Position numbers and translations under genes: made by a program | Shown: piece by piece, positions 61,391-64,000 of the stretch | Position numbering within the stretch: position 1 is the first letter of the stretch | How the letters are laid out: every line of letters starts with the position of its first letter | Notes under the pieces: generated by a model | The model's database searches: none | What the model was told of the DNA's origin: nothing | Seen by the model: only the letters and a program-made list of their open reading frames with translations | NCBI RefSeq assembly: GCF_049257235.1 | Contig: NZ_JBMMUF010000002.1 | Span: 124,001 to 188,000 of the forward strand | DNA length: 64,000 bases | From: Pseudoalteromonas sp049257235 | GTDB lineage: Bacteria; Pseudomonadota; Gammaproteobacteria; Enterobacterales; Alteromonadaceae | Direction: 5' to 3'

Positions 61391-62479
61391 CTAAGCCTCT
61401 TGTTTTTGCTGCGAATCCAGCAAATTATATTTCTTTAGATATCCCCTAAGTTGATGATACGTTAATCCGAGCATTTGTGCAGTTTTCTTTTGATTAAATT
61501 GACTAAATTTAAGCGCTTGGCGCAGCATGTCAGTTTCATAATCACTAGAGAGCTGTTTTAAATCGCACGGGAAGTTAAAGTCGGCAATTGCGTTAGCAGG
61601 CAGTGACTGTGATGCCTCTGTTGTGGTTGTTGAGCTCTCATCATTGGCAAATGAACTTGGTGCACTCAGCGTCCTAGTTGCCATCGGCTTAGGTCTATAG
61701 GGACTTGCAAACGGGTCTAAGTTGATAGTGTGAACAGGCAGGCTCTCACTGCCATGGCGATATAAACTGCGCTCAATAACGTTTTTCAATTCACGCACAT
61801 TGCCGGGCCAGTCGTATTCAAGCAGCGCTGCTTTAGCGCGAGTAGTAAAGCCGCTGAATAGCTCCCAGCCAAGGTTACGCGCCATATTTATCGCAAAATG
61901 CTCAGCTAAAAGCAGTATGTCCTCTTGGCGTTCACGCAACGGTGGCAAAGTGACAACATCAAATGCCAGTCTATCAAGCAAATCATGGCGAAACTTTCCG
62001 GCATCTGCCAATGTTGGTAAGTCTTCGTTGGTTGCACAAATCAAACGCGTGTCGACTCTCACTGGTGCGCGACCACCTACACGTTCAAATTCACCATATT
62101 CTATGACTCGCAAGAGCTTTTCTTGTACGGCTGCAGGGGTGTTAGCAAGCTCATCTAGAAATAACGTACCGCCATCAGCGCGTTCAAAACGGCCTTCATG
62201 GCGCTTATTTGCTCCGGTAAATGCGCCACTTTCGTGTCCAAACAGCTCACTTTCTAGGAGATTTTCGTTTAACGCTGCACAGTTAAGGCTGACATAACTT
62301 TGGTCCCACCGCGCTGATAGATAATGTAAACGCGCGGCAATGAGTTCTTTACCTGTGCCGCGTTCACCAATAACAAGGACAGGTTTATCCAAGGGGGCGA
62401 GCTGCGATACTTGGTCTAAGACAGCCAAAAAGCTATCAGATTGGCCAAGTAAATCATCCTTTTTTCTAAACTGGCTCAT
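61391..62479 (-). CDS. pspF: Phage-shock operon activator PspF
   Basis: 362 residues: an AAA+ sigma-54 activator without a receiver. Walker A GERGTGKE, GAFTGA loop (about residues 85-90), Walker B GGTLFLDEL and a C-terminal Fis-type helix-turn-helix (KKTAQMLGLTYHQLRGYLKK). It is held inactive by PspA and is divergent from pspABC. Its stop is 3 bases before sapA, so sap may be partly co-transcribed with pspF. Confidence 0.96.
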   Translation of the reverse strand: MSQFRKKDDLLGQSDSFLAVLDQVSQLAPLDKPVLVIGERGTGKELIAARLHYLSARWDQSYVSLNCAALNENLLESELFGHESGAFTGANKRHEGRFERADGGTLFLDELANTPAAVQEKLLRVIEYGEFERVGGRAPVRVDTRLICATNEDLPTLADAGKFRHDLLDRLAFDVVTLPPLRERQEDILLLAEHFAINMARNLGWELFSGFTTRAKAALLEYDWPGNVRELKNVIERSLYRHGSESLPVHTINLDPFASPYRPKPMATRTLSAPSSFANDESSTTTTEASQSLPANAIADFNFPCDLKQLSSDYETDMLRQALKFSQFNQKKTAQMLGLTYHQLRGYLKKYNLLDSQQKQEA

Positions 62480-62603
62480 TTACACTAACTCTTAGTTATT
62501 TTTGCTAAAGCTTAGTGTATTTCATTATATGGCGATTAGAAAGGGGTTTGTGAAAACTAAACTAACTTTATGAAATGTATGGTGTTATTAATTTATTTTA
62601 AAG

Positions 62604-62620
62604 TTGGCAAGCAACTTGAT
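62604..62620 (+). promoter_or_regulatory. Sigma-54 promoter of pspABC
   Basis: TTGGCAAGCAACTTGAT fits the -24/-12 consensus YTGGCACGRNNNTTGCW, with GG at -24 and GA in place of GC at -12. It lies 49 bases before the pspA ATG. PspF sites should lie in the AT-rich stretch from about 62480 to 62600. Confidence 0.85.
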
Positions 62621-62668
62621 ACCACGTAGAGTAGTCAACAGAGACTTAACCAATTGAGGTATAAGATT

Positions 62669-63340
62669 ATGGGAATTTTTTCACGTTTTGCAGATATCGT
62701 TAACTCGAATATCAACGCAATTTTAGACAAGGCTGAAGATCCTGAAAAGATGGTTCGCCTAATTATCCAAGAAATGGAAGACACACTTGTTGAGGTTCGT
62801 TCTACGTCAGCAAAAACATTGGCAGAGAAAAAGGACTTAACACGTCGCCTTGATACGCTGTCTGGTCAAGTTGACCAGTGGCAAGAAAAAGCAGAGCTGG
62901 CACTGTCAAAAGAGCGTGAAGACTTAGCTCGCGCAGCGTTGATGGAAAAGAGCAAAGCTGTAGAGGCGCAAGCATCACTAGAGCGCGAACTTGAACATGT
63001 AGAAGAACACATTACTAAGTTGCAGCAAGAAATCAGTACATTGCAAGAGAAGCTTCAAGATGCCAAAGCTCGCCAAAAGGCGATAGTGCTGCGTCAGCGC
63101 TCAGTGCAATCACGCTTAGATGTTAAGAAAACGCTTGATGGTAACAAAGTACAAGATGCATTAGACAAATTTGAGCGCTATGAGACTAAGATTGATGGTC
63201 TTGAAGCTCAGGTTGAGTCTTATGAGTTAGGTCAAAAGTCTTTGGCTGACGAAATCGCTCAGTTAGAAAAAGACGAGAAGATTGATGACGAACTGTCTGC
63301 ACTTAAAGCCAAAATGGCTAAAAGCGAGAAAGCAAAATAA
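62669..63340 (+). CDS. pspA: Phage-shock protein A
   Basis: 223 residues from the ATG at 62669 (family start MGIFSRFADIVNSNINAILD; an in-frame codon at 62654 is upstream of a GAGGT site). It is nearly all coiled coil, with an N-terminal amphipathic helix that binds stressed membrane, and EDPEKMVRLIIQEME. It both inhibits PspF and assembles into ESCRT-III-like membrane scaffolds. Confidence 0.97.
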   Translation: MGIFSRFADIVNSNINAILDKAEDPEKMVRLIIQEMEDTLVEVRSTSAKTLAEKKDLTRRLDTLSGQVDQWQEKAELALSKEREDLARAALMEKSKAVEAQASLERELEHVEEHITKLQQEISTLQEKLQDAKARQKAIVLRQRSVQSRLDVKKTLDGNKVQDALDKFERYETKIDGLEAQVESYELGQKSLADEIAQLEKDEKIDDELSALKAKMAKSEKAK

Positions 63341-63428
63341 TAACCTAAACTAATGTGGGTTCGCTCGACAATATGGCGCAGTGCACCCACACTTAATAAT
63401 ACGCCCAGCAACAGGCAGGAGAGGAATA

Positions 63429-63662
63429 ATGTTTGATATCGATATGTTAATGCCACCTATTATTATTTTTATGATTTTCGTGGCGCCTTTATGGCTCATC
63501 CTACACTACCGCAGTAAAAAGCAAGTAAGCCAAGGGTTGAGTGAACATGAACATCGCCAATTAACCGAGCTGTCACATAAAGCTGAAAAAATGGCAGAGC
63601 GCATACGTACACTTGAGACGTTACTTGACCAAGAGTCGCCGCAGTGGAGAAACAAAGTATGA
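63429..63662 (+). CDS. pspB: Phage-shock protein B
   Basis: 77 residues from the ATG at 63429, with CAGGAGAGG upstream. One membrane helix (about 8-28, PPIIIFMIFVAPLWLILHY) and a cytoplasmic coiled coil (LTELSHKAEKMAERIRTLE). It senses membrane stress with PspC and draws PspA away from PspF. Confidence 0.94.
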   Translation: MFDIDMLMPPIIIFMIFVAPLWLILHYRSKKQVSQGLSEHEHRQLTELSHKAEKMAERIRTLETLLDQESPQWRNKV

Positions 63663-64000
63663 GTACCAAACGTGAACTATACCGAGACCCAAAACGCGGT
63701 AAAGTTGCAGGGGTATGTGCAGGCTTAAGTGATTATTTCAATATTGAGCTTTGGCTAGTACGTATCATCTATGTAACAGCAGTCTTGTTAGCCGGTGGAC
63801 CGTTATTTATTGTGGCTTACATTGCAGCATGGTTTATCTTGGATGTGAAACCTGTCGATGAGCGTACCAAAGACGCTGAAAAAGCAGCACATGTTGGTGA
63901 AGTAAAAGCCAAAGTGTGGCAAAAAGGTGAGCCGCCGCGTAAAGCGCTCAAAGAGCTAAAAGATTTTATGGGTGATTTGGATGAGCGTATTCAACGCATG
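63659..64000 (+). CDS. pspC: Phage-shock protein C (3' partial)
   Basis: The first 114 codons are present before the window ends. ATG overlaps the pspB stop (ATGA). The PspC domain is complete: YRDPKRGKVAGVCAGLSDYF, then a hydrophobic pair (IIYVTAVLLAGGPLFIVAYI), followed by the start of the C-terminal helix (LKELKDFMGDLDERIQRM). Confidence 0.95.
   Translation, partial: MSTKRELYRDPKRGKVAGVCAGLSDYFNIELWLVRIIYVTAVLLAGGPLFIVAYIAAWFILDVKPVDERTKDAEKAAHVGEVKAKVWQKGEPPRKALKELKDFMGDLDERIQRM

Overview
The window is chromosomal DNA from a marine gammaproteobacterium of the order Alteromonadales, most like Pseudoalteromonas. I infer this from gene content and order: accD-folC-dedD-cvpA-purF, tig-clpP-clpX-lon-hupB-ppiD, sapABCDF beside pspF and pspABC, fabB-pdxB-asd-fimV-truA, a sodium-type flagellar MotY, and a tmRNA tag of the usual gammaproteobacterial form. 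I could not run a taxonomic search. Most of the window is vertically inherited core genome. The accessory-looking genes lie mainly between about 1 and 21.6 kb, with a small scar at 41.5-42.5 kb.

Left part (1-7.6 kb): an ABC efflux operon (periplasmic adaptor cut by the window edge, ATPase, two MacB/FtsX-type permeases), followed by an NtrC-type sigma-54 response regulator and its histidine kinase, then a cysteine-free sirtuin. From 7.7 to 11.3 kb come a small coiled-coil lipoprotein, a degenerate two-receiver kinase-like regulator with no ordinary start codon for its full fold, an orphan solute-binding protein, and a small secreted protein whose sequence closely follows the Hedgehog N-terminal signalling domain, including its zinc site and most of its calcium site.

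From 11.5 to 20.2 kb is the most unusual locus. It is a tightly overlapping four-gene operon: a giant secreted protein of about 1892 residues, an ExbB/TolQ/MotA-like channel subunit with an extra periplasmic domain, and two different small proteins with one ExbD/MotB-like membrane helix and a conserved aspartate each. I read this as a proton- or sodium-driven envelope machine of unknown function acting on a giant periplasmic partner. The Hedgehog-like peptidase-fold protein is divergently transcribed next to it. A bacterial voltage-gated cation channel gene follows, then a hairpin-rich duplicated region that includes two copies of the tmRNA terminator, then ssrA on the minus strand.

Middle (22-46 kb): rnt, motY, a small secreted protein, mnmC, fabB with a FabR-type operator, pdxB, asd, fimV with 18 acidic repeats, truA, accD, folC, dedD, cvpA, purF, a Yip1-type membrane protein, miaE, a deletion scar joining two gene remnants, lpxH, ppiB, cysS and folD. 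Right part (46.6-64 kb): a five-tRNA operon (Pro-Arg-His-Pro-Pro) with a strong promoter; the protein quality-control cluster tig, clpP, clpX, lon (lon with a sigma-32-type promoter), hupB and ppiD; the sapABCDF peptide importer; and the phage-shock regulon, where pspF is divergent from a sigma-54 promoter driving pspA, pspB and pspC (cut by the window end).
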